DNA of 64,000 nucleotides from positions 15,230,001-15,294,000 of the forward strand of contig OZ005606.1 in the NCBI GenBank assembly GCA_963930655.1, given 5' to 3'. The notes below the pieces were generated by a model. That model searched no databases. It saw only the letters and a list, made by a program, of their open reading frames with translations, and was not told the origin of the DNA. Made by a program: the position numbers and the translations under genes. The DNA comes from Myrica gale (lineage: Eukaryota > Streptophyta > Magnoliopsida > Fagales > Myricaceae). This document shows, in pieces, positions 1 through 10,766 of the stretch; positions within the stretch are counted from its first letter, which is position 1, and each line of letters begins with the position of its first letter.

Positions 1-415
1 TAATTTTTTCTAATGATGATTAAGCCTACCTAATGGCGATTAAGGTTACCTAATCAAGGACACAAAATAATCTATATACTCAACATAATTTCATAACTAT
101 AGATTATTATGCAATGATTTCTACTTAGAAAATTTCGGCAATAAGAATTAAAATTCTCTTCATATATTTAATTTCATAAATCATGGTAGTATAATAATAA
201 GCAATGGAAAGATTAATTCATAAAAGAAATCTACTTATAAAAATTCGGCTCTTAGGAAAATAATAGAATTGCACCAATAAAATTTCACAATGATACTAAA
301 ACAAAATATCATAAGTATTAAAGTTAAGTCATACATTGGCCAAAAATAGGGCCCCTTGAGTTAAATCAAAACGAATACATAGGAAAGTAGCAGAAATGAA
401 ATATGGGGTCTCACA
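1..415 (-). repeat. C-type LTR, one end only (C3)
   Basis: The segment ends in GGGGTCTCACA, the same terminus as the solo LTR C1 at 34229 and, reversed, as the start of C2 at 54711. Interior text such as CATACATTGGCCAAAA and an AATTCGGCTC-like stretch also matches the end of C1. The element reads on the minus strand, starting TGTGAGACCCC at 415. The other end lies outside the window, so its duplication cannot be checked. It has inserted into the Reina-like relic that starts at 416. Confidence 0.75.
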
Positions 416-1720
416 GATCTAGCATCCAATGTCACTACATCACGAAGCTTGTTCCATATCTTCCATTCGGCTTCACTGAGTGCATGACTCTCAGCGTGTT
501 CTTCCTCTACGTACCATATTATAGGGACTTCTTCCTTTTTGGACCACATCTCCTTTTCTCTGGCTTGTGATTGTCTTCATTGTCTCCTTAGCCGTATGGG
601 CTATCCATTTCTTCTTCTTACCATTGACAAGGAATTCCGTAGTCATGGTCTCAGTGTCTACCATAACTCTTCCATTGCTCCTCATCCAAGCATTGCCCAA
701 GATTACTTCTGGTACTAACATGTCCAATACATGTAGGCCAACAACAATTTTCATGCCCTGGACCTACCTTCATGTAGACTCCTAGCACTATGGCATCACA
801 TCGTATTTGATTGCCACTAGTGATCTCCACCTTTTGAGAACCAACGTCCTCCTCCACCAATCTAAGACTAGTAACAACTTTCGAGTTAATAAAATTGTTG
901 GAAGCCGACCATCAACAAGAAGTGATACCTCGATGTTGCCCAACTGAGTCTTCATTTGCATCAAAGAAGGTTGCTCTAGTCCATCCATGACATGGAAACT
1001 AAGCTTTTCTTCATTGCTCGCCATCTTCTTTTCCACATCTTCTTTGGTTTTGTGAAAGGACTCCGGCCTTGCGGCTTTGAAGTTCTCCTTTCTTCTTAGA
1101 TATTTTCTCATTCGACCATCATCTCTATGGCCATCATATCTTCTACTTTGCCACCTCTTCTCATTGTGTCTTTGACTCATGCTTTGAAAACCACCACCAT
1201 GTTGATGATCACACAACCCCCTCTACACAGCTCTTTCTCCTTGCTTCATTCGGCCTCCAAGCCTTGACGTAGGTGCTTGTGTTGTTGGTTGCTGCCTTGC
1301 TACTCCACCATATGAGGTTAAAGCTTGGAAGCTTCATCCTTCTCTTCTAGCATATGTGACGGGCTCAATATGGTTGTTGTGCCCGTGGTGATTTTGATCT
1401 CTTAGCCTTCTCTCCAAGGCTCGTAAGTCTTTTTGAAGATCTGCATAGGCTATCCTATTCTGTTTGGTGGCTCTCACAAGATTATCTATTCTCTGGCTAG
1501 TCTACGCCATATTTGTTGTGATGTCGTCCCATCTACCTTCAAGATGAAGTTTTGCTCTTTCCACGATCTCTACAACCTTCTATGGTAGTCGTTCATCTCC
1601 AAAGATCCCATGAACTCACCAATTTTATGCTTGGCCTTCATTGTTCAGTACCTTAAGTATTTATAGGCCTCAAAGACCTTGCAAATATTCAGCACCTCCT
1701 CAATGATTCCCAAATCAGCT
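416..1720 (-). pseudogene. Reina-like Ty3/gypsy gag-pol relic (B2)
   Basis: This is a minus-strand fossil of the same family as B1 at the right end of the window. Around 430-520 the protein text (SEAEWKIWNKLRD, TLDARS) matches the B1 segment after RNase H (SGAEWRIWDKLRE, ELDARS). Around 560-700 the text TTEFLVNGKKKKW resembles B1's TMEFKLGGQKRTW next to the protease. Around 790-1640 there is a charged Gag-like region. The copy is clearly broken, with several breaks, and covers only part of a full element. The C3 LTR cuts it at its left edge. Assignment to the Reina clade of chromoviruses rests on similarity to B1. Confidence 0.65.
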
Positions 1721-3561
1721 CCTCAAATTAAGGTCTTCAAATAAGGACTCCTCAATCTCTACACAAGGTCTCCAAAATATTTCGAAAAATAAGTCAATCA
1801 ATTAAAATCTTGAAACTTTTACTTCAATAAATCATGTAACATTCTAAGATTGAAATCAATCTTCAAGCTTTATGGAAATCTTTCCAAATAGGATTGGCCC
1901 TTCAAAATCACGCAAATCCCAATAGGGAAAGGATTTTTCAAACTTGGCCGCACCCCCTTATGTCTCCAATGCTTGCCGTAAAAAGCAATTATGGAAATAA
2001 TTTTGTTTCTTTCCAAATGGTTTCCCTCCAAAAGTCCTCAAGGATAAATCTCTAAATAATCTTCAGTTAATCTCCAAGATTTTCTCCCATCACACTCCAA
2101 TCAATTACCAAAGCTTTCCAAAGAAAACTCCCACTAAAAAGAAACTTAAAACAATTACCCATTTGGTAATATTCTAAAAATTGCTTGATAGTTCCAATCT
2201 CCAAATCACCAAGATAAGTGCCTCTCCAAGACAATACCAAATCTGGCCCCTATAGACCAAATATGGATCTCTTCTCATAATAAAATTCCGCCACTCCCAA
2301 GAAAACCTAGTCGAACTTCTCTTCACAAACTCACACACTCTTTCCACAAACCCAATGAAATCCTAAGAAACCAACCCAATGACTCAAGTTGATATCTTGA
2401 AACTTCCAAAGCCATCAATTCAATCTGAGTACTCCACTTTGAAACTCTCCTCAAGAGACAATTGAGCAAAAGCCTCTCAATGAAAGCACAAAAATTGATA
2501 GGGATCCCAACCTAGACTCCTCACCAATGCCTACCCCCCACACAAGTAACGACTTGTGAGTACTCGAGTTTAGCCCTCGCCTATGGTTAATACCCCTTGG
2601 CCGACCCAGTGAAGTAATCAAAAAGGAAATATATCCTAGGTATCTGATCAAAAAGAAAAGAAAAGATATTTTTGTTTATTGAATTATTAATTAAAAGAAA
2701 TATTGATGTTTGGGAAAATGAATGAAAAGATGGATACGCAAGCCTAAGCTTGAATGGGCTGACACACTAGACAAACTTAGAACCAGATTGTGGAACAAAG
2801 TCGACTTAATCCAACGATGAACCCTCTAACAAAGAATGAGAGATGTCAGGCATAACCCCAAGCATCAAACCTATTCTGCTATCCCAAGCTTTCAAGCCTA
2901 ACCCCAGTCGCCGATTGCCTCTAATTGGCCAGCCTAACCCAGTGCAAGTCAAGTCTAACAAGTTTGAATAATGGCAGGTCTAACTTCACACACAATAGCA
3001 CCATGCTAGCCCAGGTGTCAGGCTTAACCCCGAATACTGAAAGATAATGACACAAAGGTCATAAGCTCTCTTCGAGACTTCTATTCAATAATAATCATGA
3101 TGCTTACAAATGGTGCCATGGTGGGGTTTATATAGTACCTCCATGGGCTTGGGAGGCAAGACCTTTCCTTGTAGTGGAAAGGCTTGTTGCACATTCAACA
3201 AATTTCTCCATGATCCTATTGAGGTTTAAAAGGAAAGATCTTGTAGAGATCATACATTTTTCCTCAAGACTAGTCCACCGAAGAATGACAAATCAATCAA
3301 AGATTGATTGCCCTCAAAATAGGAGATGTGGTCGGCCATAAGCTTCCATATCTGGAGTAAGGGACTTGGTCACATGCCTAAAAGCCTCATAACTTCAATC
3401 TAGGAATAATCTTTCCAAAATATAGCAATAATGATAACTCCCCATAAATGATGGGATTCGGCCATATAGGGATGGGTAACCCTATATGGCATTTGATTGC
3501 CGCTTGTGGTGATTGTCTTTGTCATTCTCAGCCGCTTCAGCCGCCGATCCACCACATTGTA
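1721..3561 (-). other. Non-coding stretch, possible leader and LTR of B2
   Basis: No credible gene is seen. Reading on the minus strand, upstream of the B2 Gag region, there is a TATATAAA box at 3127-3134. It is followed by a stretch rich in short AGCCTAACCCC-type repeats (about 2850-3040). This is the layout expected of an LTR promoter followed by a leader, so the segment from about 2450 to 3560 may be the 5' LTR of B2. I could not find both LTR ends or a primer-binding site, so this is an inference from position and composition. Confidence 0.35.
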
Positions 3562-5151
3562 TGTCACGCCCCGAACGTCTCGTTACCTACAATGAGTCAT
3601 ACTATTGTTATTCATAGGAAATTCATAGGTTTACTAAACGTATAGAGTAATCAATACATTACAATCATCCAAGGTATGACTTAAAATCTTTCCATGTCCT
3701 AGGCCTTCAATCTAGGATCCACTCAATATCAAGAGATAACTACAAATGCATCAAAACACACTCTCTATTCCAGCTCTGAAATCTGCTTATGTAATTACCA
3801 GAAATCACAATAATCTTTCTAGCCCTCCAATTTCCAACAACCAAAACCGAATCTCTACATGTCACAACCAACATCCAAGGCTAACTTAACATTTCCTAGT
3901 AGCAACCATCCTCTTACCTTCCTCCCATTTTTTACAACCTCAACTCAAAGTTTACAACCAACCGTGGTTCCATGTTCATCACGTTAACACCATTGCGTTT
4001 ACCCATTTCTCTTGGGCTTTTAACCAAACACCTAGTGTATATTATTGGTCCTCTTGCCTATTTTTCTCCAGATCTGAACCTATCTCTAACACTTAGGGCT
4101 TTGTGGTTCTCAATATGACTAGCATACATACACAATCTAATGCATCAACCCCTAGATTCGGCCATACTTGCTCAACTTAGGTTTCAATCCTCTCTTAGGC
4201 CTTTTATCAAACACCTAGAGCACATAACCAATTTCTCTTGAACCCTCATTTCAGATCTAGCCATTTTTTTCACATGTTTTCATGTGAAAACTACACTACC
4301 CTTAAACATTTGCAAGATCTACACTATTTTCAAAACATCCATGAATCACAAGGAGAAAAACTACTTAGACAACCCACCATCAAGCCACAACCAACCCACA
4401 AGAGAAAACAAGAGAAAATAGAGAGAGAGAGAGTAGGGTTTCGGCCAGCAAGGATTTTACCTTGCTTCTCTCCTCTTCCTCCTTTTTTTTCTCCTTCGGT
4501 TGGGTGACTTAGGGCAAGAGAAACGAAAAGGCTGAAGAGAAAGGGGGAAAAAATGAAGTGTTCGGCAAAGGGGGAGAGAGTAATAGGCGTGAAAATGGTT
4601 GGGGAAAAGACAAGGTTGCCCTCCCCCTTCTTCATGAATTCCACCTCACGTATTTTCAATCCGGTAAAATTTCAGAATGTAGTTATATGTGTCGACACCA
4701 TCACTCAAGGTGTCGACACTTACAACACGTTTAGTTAGATGTGTCGACACCATCACTCAAGGTGTCGACACTTCCAACACTTAGTCAAAGTGGGAAAAAT
4801 GTAAACTCTCGGGGTTTAGTTAGATGTGTCGACACCATCACTCAAGGTGTCGACACTTCCAACACTTGGTCAAAATCACTCTAGTTTCGGAAAAATATAT
4901 ACATTCGGGTATCGGTCTAATGTGTCGACACTATGACCCAAGGTGTCGACACTTACAACACTTAGTCAAAATTCACTTTGGGCTCCAGAAAAAGGTAAAC
5001 TTTCGGGTGTTAGTTTAATGTGTCGACACTATGCTCCAATGTGTCGACACTTACCTCAAAAATCACAAATTAAATCATACCTATATCCTGAGGAAAATCA
5101 TAGCAAAATCTCTCTCCTTTACAACGACATAAGTAAATTCGGGATCTCACA
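3562..5151 (-). repeat. Solo LTR of Tekay-like family A, short form (A3)
   Basis: It begins TGTCACGCCCCGAACG and ends CGGGATCTCACA, the termini shared by all A-family LTRs here, and is flanked by a perfect 5-bp duplication TTGTA (3557-3561 and 5152-5156). No internal coding region is present, so it is a solo LTR left by recombination between two LTRs. At 1590 bp it is much shorter than the 2.9-3.0-kb full copies and lacks the hairpin domain. It keeps the GTGTCGACAC array and the CT-rich tract. It reads on the minus strand. Confidence 0.9.
4687..5056 (-). repeat. GTGTCGACAC palindrome array in A3
   Basis: Pairs of GTGTCGACAC palindromes are separated by about 9 bases (usually ATCACTCAA) so that each pair forms GTGTCGACACC...GGTGTCGACAC. 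Units of about 80-100 bp are joined by linkers containing ACACTTAGTCAAA and CTCGGGT or TTCGGGT. Five units are visible. Confidence 0.9.
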
Positions 5152-5156
5152 TTGTA

Positions 5157-6240
5157 GGGCGGTGACTCCAAAATAATCCCCTCGGTCTCCTGAGTCTTTT
5201 GAGACCAACCTCCTTTGTGCTCCTCCGTGCGCCGCCATTTCCTGTAGTCGTGTGGTGGTGTCACCAATCAACTTCATTTGGTCTCAATATCCATCCTGAG
5301 TCAACTCCCCATGCACACTTGGTTGCACCACAGTGGCTGGTGGCCATAGGGTGGTGCTATCAATGTGCTCTACTAAGCTCCGGGAACCTCCTTGCATTGG
5401 CTCCTCATACACTTTTTGTTGCGACACCACGATTGTTGGTCTTGTGGTGTGACCTTCGTTGTGCTTCTCCAATCCTCCTGACTTATATGACATCAACTCT
5501 CCATAAGCTTTGTCTGAGTCATGGTGATGCTTGTGTTCATGGTTGGCTCATCTTGTCTTGTCAATGCCTTGGGCATGCCAATGTGCAGCTAAGCGTGTCA
5601 TGGCTTGGGCCATGGCATGCCATGGGCGTGTCTGATGTCTTGACAAGCCTCGTCTCGCCTAGGTCTTGAGATGGGGTCCTGTCAATATTACCAACCATGC
5701 ATGCGCACTAACCCGTTGGGCAAGAAGAAGTGGCCAAGTTGAACTCAATCACAACAGGACCAAGCCGCCCACCAATCCAGCACAACCGGCTGACCTACCT
5801 CAGAGGACCACCAACTCAGAGATAGGCCACCAAGTTGCAACAAAAGAGTGGAGCGGTTACAACGAGAATCTTCGGATGACACATGGCGGCAAGAGAGAGG
5901 ACTGTGTGGAAGAGGTGTCCTTTTTCCTTGGTACCTCACCTACTCAGAGAAGTCAAGCAAGCTCATCTATAGAGCTCCCTTCCATCCGAAGTTACTATGT
6001 GGTCGTGCCTCCTATCCACAAGGCATTTGAGTAGCTACCTTATTTCTTCCATACATTTTTTTACATATCATTTTCTTACCATTTGGTACCTTTGTGCCTT
6101 ATAGATTTGATAACCAAGTTGTGGGTATTCTCTTGCCCTTTACTGTTGGAAACGGGATTCCATCACCGACAAATGTCAAAATTGAGGTCCGGTTCTAGTT
6201 CTTTGTTGCTCGAAGTCGAAGTTCCGCCGGTAACCAGACC
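5157..6240. other. GC-richer stretch, no gene recognised
   Basis: Open frames exist on both strands but none shows a family motif I recognise. The stretch around 5500-5660 has repeated CATGGCATGCCATGG-like text resembling the GC-rich tail after the B1 chromodomain at 53100-53330. It may therefore be the edge of a related fossil, but the likeness is only compositional. Removing A3 makes this stretch continuous with the sequence left of 3557. Confidence 0.3.
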
Positions 6241-6288
6241 AAATGAACAGGCCTAGCTACCAACGAAAAATACTTTTACTAGGAAAAT

Positions 6289-6323
6289 AATATATACATA
6301 TATACATATATATATATATATAT
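6289..6323. repeat. TA/CA microsatellite
   Basis: A run of alternating TA with a few CA units lies in an AT-rich non-coding stretch. Confidence 0.9.
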
Positions 6324-6832
6324 GACAAATATTTTTTATAAAAAAAATAATGAAACACACACATATATATGTGATAAGACATAATAAATCTACTTAAGTA
6401 TGCTAAAAATATCAATTGATCATATGCCAAAAAGTTTAAAAGCTCTACAACACTTAAAATTGAGAGCAAATTCTTCTAATGAAAACCAAAATAACAATAA
6501 CCTTTTAATCCACTCTATAAGACTACAAGTCTACAACACACTACATATTACAAAATAATGTGTACTAACTTACATGAAACACGCTACAAAGTATACTACG
6601 CCTAGGAAAAACTAAAAATAACATGGAATGCTACATGATTGGCTAAAAACATGTATATAATAGGGTAGCAATTGAAAAGTGAGAAGAAGACCACCATCAA
6701 CAGAACCTCAAAAAATAAATAGTTTACTAAATATAACAAGTTAACGTTTAACATGAAACTCTAAATTCACATCAACAGTCAACCAAAAAGCTGAAGCATT
6801 CCATTGGAGCAACCACTAGGACAAAAGACTAA

Positions 6833-7140
6833 GGTCTTGTTTGGAGAGGGATTCAATTCTGGGTTTAGGTTTAGTTTCAATTTTAGGTTCAAACATAAAA
6901 CCTTCAACTGGACTCTAAAACCCTTCAACGCTAACTCAATGCCTTTTCAAAGTTGATGTGGGTCTGCCCTGCAGTCGGTTTAATGCCTACACAACACCTT
7001 TCCAGAAAGGTGCACGACCCCAAAGATCGCTCTTACTGGTAAAAACCCTAGATTGGAGGGAATGACCCGCCACGTTCTGTTCACCATGGGCCCATTCTCG
7101 ACGGGCCTATCCTTCAATGCCCACAATCCGCCAAACAAGC
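6833..7140. mobile_element. Possible MITE with CTTGTTTGG ends
   Basis: The left end GGTCTTGTTTGG and right end CCAAACAAGC share an inverted CTTGTTTGG/CCAAACAAG, about 300 bp apart, with no coding content between. The size and end sequence fit a small non-autonomous DNA element, perhaps PIF/Harbinger or hAT type. No clear target duplication is seen, so this is tentative. Confidence 0.3.
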
Positions 7141-7949
7141 TTCAACAGATATTCCTCCACTAATTTTGAAGTGGGTATGGCCCTCACTGAACAATTTTCA
7201 TGTTATAATATATGAAATTCACAGGATGAAGTGCATTTGGTTCCAACACAATCGACACCCTTGTGCATTTTTGTAACCAAATCTAGTTAAGTTGAACTCA
7301 ACAATGTCCTAACAACCTATGCGCTTCATCAATGTATAGTGCAACATTTGCCACAATAACTATCAAATATCTTAATGTAATTCTTCCAGTACTAGGTAGG
7401 CCAATTGTTGCTTGACTTGGTGTGACTGTATATTTTTTTAACTTCCTGCCCACTTTCTAAGGTGTATATCTCTGACATGACGTTTCTTATCCAAGATGAG
7501 ACTATATACCTAGGTTGTGGATTGTTCATGTTGATGGTAATCTCCACAATAGTTGCCCACATTGATGGTAATCTCCACAATGAAAGGTGTTGCTATAGTC
7601 ACAACTAAATATCACAAACAAAAAAAGGGTGAGAGTGAGACAACCAAACACTAACACATCTACTTATACTATTTAGATCCACTTCAAACCATTGTCATTC
7701 TTCATATGTTAATATAAAAAATTATGTCAATTTAAATTGCAATCTTGCATGCACACAACATTGTTAATAGTGCCATATTGCTTTAAACGACATAAACACG
7801 TTTAACGACTAATTTAAGATACTCTCCACTCCAAAGTAACCAAAATAATAGTGCACTTACAATTACCCATGCTCACGAAACACACAAATACAATGAGAGA
7901 TCAAGTATAATGATTGTCTATATAGAAGCTAATATCCACACCTTGACCT
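7141..7949. other. AT-rich non-coding stretch with a short tandem duplication
   Basis: No gene is seen. A perfect 20-bp direct repeat, TTGATGGTAATCTCCACAAT, occurs at 7531-7550 and 7562-7581 (31-bp spacing). Confidence 0.6.
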
Positions 7950-8427
7950 TCACCCACTTGCATTCCACATCATATTGACCATTGAATCTCTCACGTGCCC
8001 TATTACCCTGGCTGCAGAAGGGAAGACATGCGACTCTATAAAGTTAAGCCTAAATTTGTCTTCTCCTTCGACTGTAATCTCATTAATGCTATATCACATG
8101 AACAACGCGTCTTTCGGCTGGTGCATTCATAAGAAATTATCAAGACAACAAGTCATTATAATAGAAGGTTGTCTCATGTTGATGTTTCTTCACATACCTT
8201 TTATAATAGGGAATCGTTTATTCCATACACCAAAACATCTCTCAATCAGATTCCTACGCGAGGAGTGATTGTAGTTAAACAATTCCTTCTTTCCCTGTGG
8301 GGCCCCTCCACTCTCGCCAAATCGTGACAAGTGATATCTATTCCCTTTGCAAAGTAGTAGGAACCCTTTCATTAAGGGAGTCCTGGATCCACCAATTAGA
8401 GGTAACCTATCCAAACAAACAACACAA
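7950..8427 (-). pseudogene. PIF/Harbinger transposase relic (DDE, HARBI1-like)
   Basis: On the minus strand around 8190-8400 the protein reads ...GNRYHLSRF, then KKELFNYNHSS, NLIERCFGVW and KRFPII. This is the hallmark run of the plant PIF/Harbinger transposase (DDE_Tnp_4), where RYHL, ELFN.RHSSLRN.IER.FGV and RFPIL are conserved near the last catalytic residue. Only the C-terminal part is present. Downstream text (8160 leftwards) is degraded with stops, so no functional transposase remains. The D1 copia LTR begins at 8428 and cuts the relic. Confidence 0.7.
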
Positions 8428-8640
8428 TGTGAGTCTAAATAACAACCCAAGAGGGGATGAATTGGGTTTAAATATAATATAAAACTATTTCAAATAAAAC
8501 TCAGATCTAAAAAATGTTTCAAGCAATAGTAATCAAAGACCAATGAATAATAGCAATAAAGTAAGAAAGATAAGGAAGAAATATAACACCGCAATTTTTA
8601 GGTGGTTCGACAAAGACTTGCCTGCGTCCACCCCAAGATT
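8428..8640 (-). repeat. D1 LTR, left part
   Basis: It matches the left 290 bp of the D2 LTR (CAACCCAAGAGGGG, GAATTGGGTTT, TTTTTAGGTGGTTCG, GCGTCCACCCCAAG). It stops at 8640, where the CACTA begins. The remainder of the same LTR resumes at 28315. Confidence 0.8.
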
Positions 8641-8654
8641 CACTACAAAAAAAA

Positions 8655-9425
8655 CAGGCAACAACAGCGGTCGGAAAATCGCTCCAAAAAAACGCCGCTA
8701 AGCTTTTACCGGCGGTTTTGTACCAGCGTTTTACGACCGCTGCCTTTTCTCTGTCGGCAAAGCCTTCAACAACGTTTTGCAGAAACGTTGGTGATTCCAT
8801 ACCTTGTAACAACGGTCGCTTAATGCCGTTTTTCAACCGCTGGTAATTCCCTAGCAGCGTTTAAAAAAGCGCTCTCGTTGCCCCGCTTTTAGAAGCGGTT
8901 TTAAAAACGCTAGTGTTTCTCTTGATTTTCAACAGCGGTTTTTTAGCGGCGTTGTCAAAAAGCGTTGCCATTTACCCGCTTGTAGCAGCGGTTTTTTAGC
9001 GGCGTTTTCAAAAAGCGTTGTCGTTTACCCGCTTGTAGCAGCGGTTTTAAAAACGCTGGCGTTCCTCCTTATTTTTAACAACGGTTTTTTAACGGCGTTA
9101 TAAAAAAAACGTTGGCATTTCCTCGCTTTTAGCAGAGGTTTGAAAAACGCTGACGTTCCTCCTTATTTTCAACAACGGTTTTTTGCGACGTTTTAAAAAA
9201 GTGTTAGCGTTTCCCCGCTTTTAGCAGCGATTTTAAAAACGCAGGCGTTTATCTTTATTTTCAACAACGGTTTTTTAGCGACATTTCTAAAAAACGCTGG
9301 CGTTTCTCTTGATTTTCGACAACAGTTTTTAACGGTGTTTCTAAAAACGCTGGTATTTTCCCGCTTATAGCAGCGTTCTTGCTACCGTTGCTATAGGCCA
9401 AAAACGCTGGTATAAATTTTTTTTT
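8655..9425. repeat. CACTA left subterminal repeat array
   Basis: Tens of short degenerate units such as AGCAGCGGTTTT, AGCGGCGTT and AAAAACGCTGGCGTTTC alternate in both orientations, giving many small hairpins. In CACTA elements such arrays are transposase-binding regions. A sequence TTTTTTTTTGTGATG at the array's inner edge (about 9419-9432) resembles a TIR but lacks matching flanks. Confidence 0.85.
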
Positions 9426-10359
9426 GTGATGACATTTTTAAAACACCACTAATTTTTTCTTATATTTTCTTATATATGTTTTTTAATAGGTAATACAAAT
9501 TTATTTTAATAACCATAATTCATTGGATATAAAAGCTTACAGAACAAGGATAATAAAACAAAATACAATTCATCATTGATTAATAATATTTTACAATAAA
9601 CACAATAATCTCTACAAGTAATCTAAAAAGTAACAAGTTTCTAATATAAAATAACAATAAACAATGACCAATTAAAATATTTAAATACAACACAATAAGC
9701 AAGAACCAATTAAAATCTTCCTTCTTTCACGCATCCACATCCTCTTGAATTCCTGTAATTGAAAACAAATATTACATGTGAAATAAACAAAACATTAGGC
9801 TTGTTTCTGGACAATTAAGATCAAAGTCTATAGCTCGTAATTAGTAGTTCTCTAGAATCTAATGAAACCAAAATCTAGAAGTAGAAAAACATGAAATGCA
9901 AAATCAAGCAATAGGTTTCCAGAAAAGCAATAGCCAAGTACAAGTTTCAATTAGTCATAAGAATAGGTAGAAGAGTATTTATTCTACCAGACACATAACA
10001 CAATATACCAAACAGATCATGCCTAGAAAAAGCGAGTTGCTTATGAGCAGGTGAGGTAATTTTAGAAAACATAGCCAAATGTTATATGCTTTCTCCTATT
10101 TGGTCCCTCATAGGAACAAAATTAACAAATAGTTTGGACCTTTGATGGTGCTCAGTTTCTAGTGTAATACCTACCAAAAAAAAATTAGTAATTCTGTTGG
10201 CAGAAGAAAATGCCAATGAACCATTGGAACAAGATATCGCAATTGATTTTTTTGTCCAGCAAGTAGTTATTAACAACACTAGGAGTATGTTAAAATAATG
10301 ATGTCAACTGCCAAGTCCCTTCTAAGTCCAACTTTATACATCAATGTCTACAAGAAGAG
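9426..10359. other. CACTA interior, no gene recognised
   Basis: AT-rich sequence. A 65-residue minus-strand frame at 10082-10279 has no motif I recognise. Confidence 0.5.
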
Positions 10360-10766
10360 AAAACTGTCACGCCCCGAACGCTAGCTAAACGAGGCTAATG
10401 ACAGCCGCGAGCATTCCCGACATGGGACGCTCAAGCGTACTTACTACTATACTTGCAGCGGAAATGACATTTATGCTTCAATGTTAAAAAGAAGCCTTAT
10501 GAAGCTAGCGTATATCGTACATAAGAACATACTTTCCATTGATAACTCAAGGTAGTTAAACATATTCTCAAAATATCAACCAGTTTAAAACATTAACTAA
10601 CTAAGCCAAATGAAACCCATGACCACCACATCACGGTGGCTCATGCCGGCTTTTACAAAAATTTAGCTAAATCTTTTCTAACGTTAGCAAACAAGAGAGA
10701 CATTTCATCAACCCTTCTCCTAGGGTTCAAGGTCCTCTTCTTAAGATTCCACCCCTGTAACATCAT

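Noticed and set aside
4687-5056. GTGTCGACAC array as a possible CRISPR array
   Set aside because: Repeats are palindromic and paired, linkers are near-identical and not unique spacers, and the setting is a plant LTR.
5199-5669. 156-codon plus-strand open frame
   Set aside because: Its composition (Leu/Trp/Cys/His-rich, low complexity) resembles shadow frames opposite GC-rich element tails. No domain is seen.
8641-9432. Left array as a complete short MITE ending TTTTTTTTTGTGATG
   Set aside because: The inner end is a poor TIR, there is no target duplication, and the right flank does not continue the copia LTR, whereas 28315 does.
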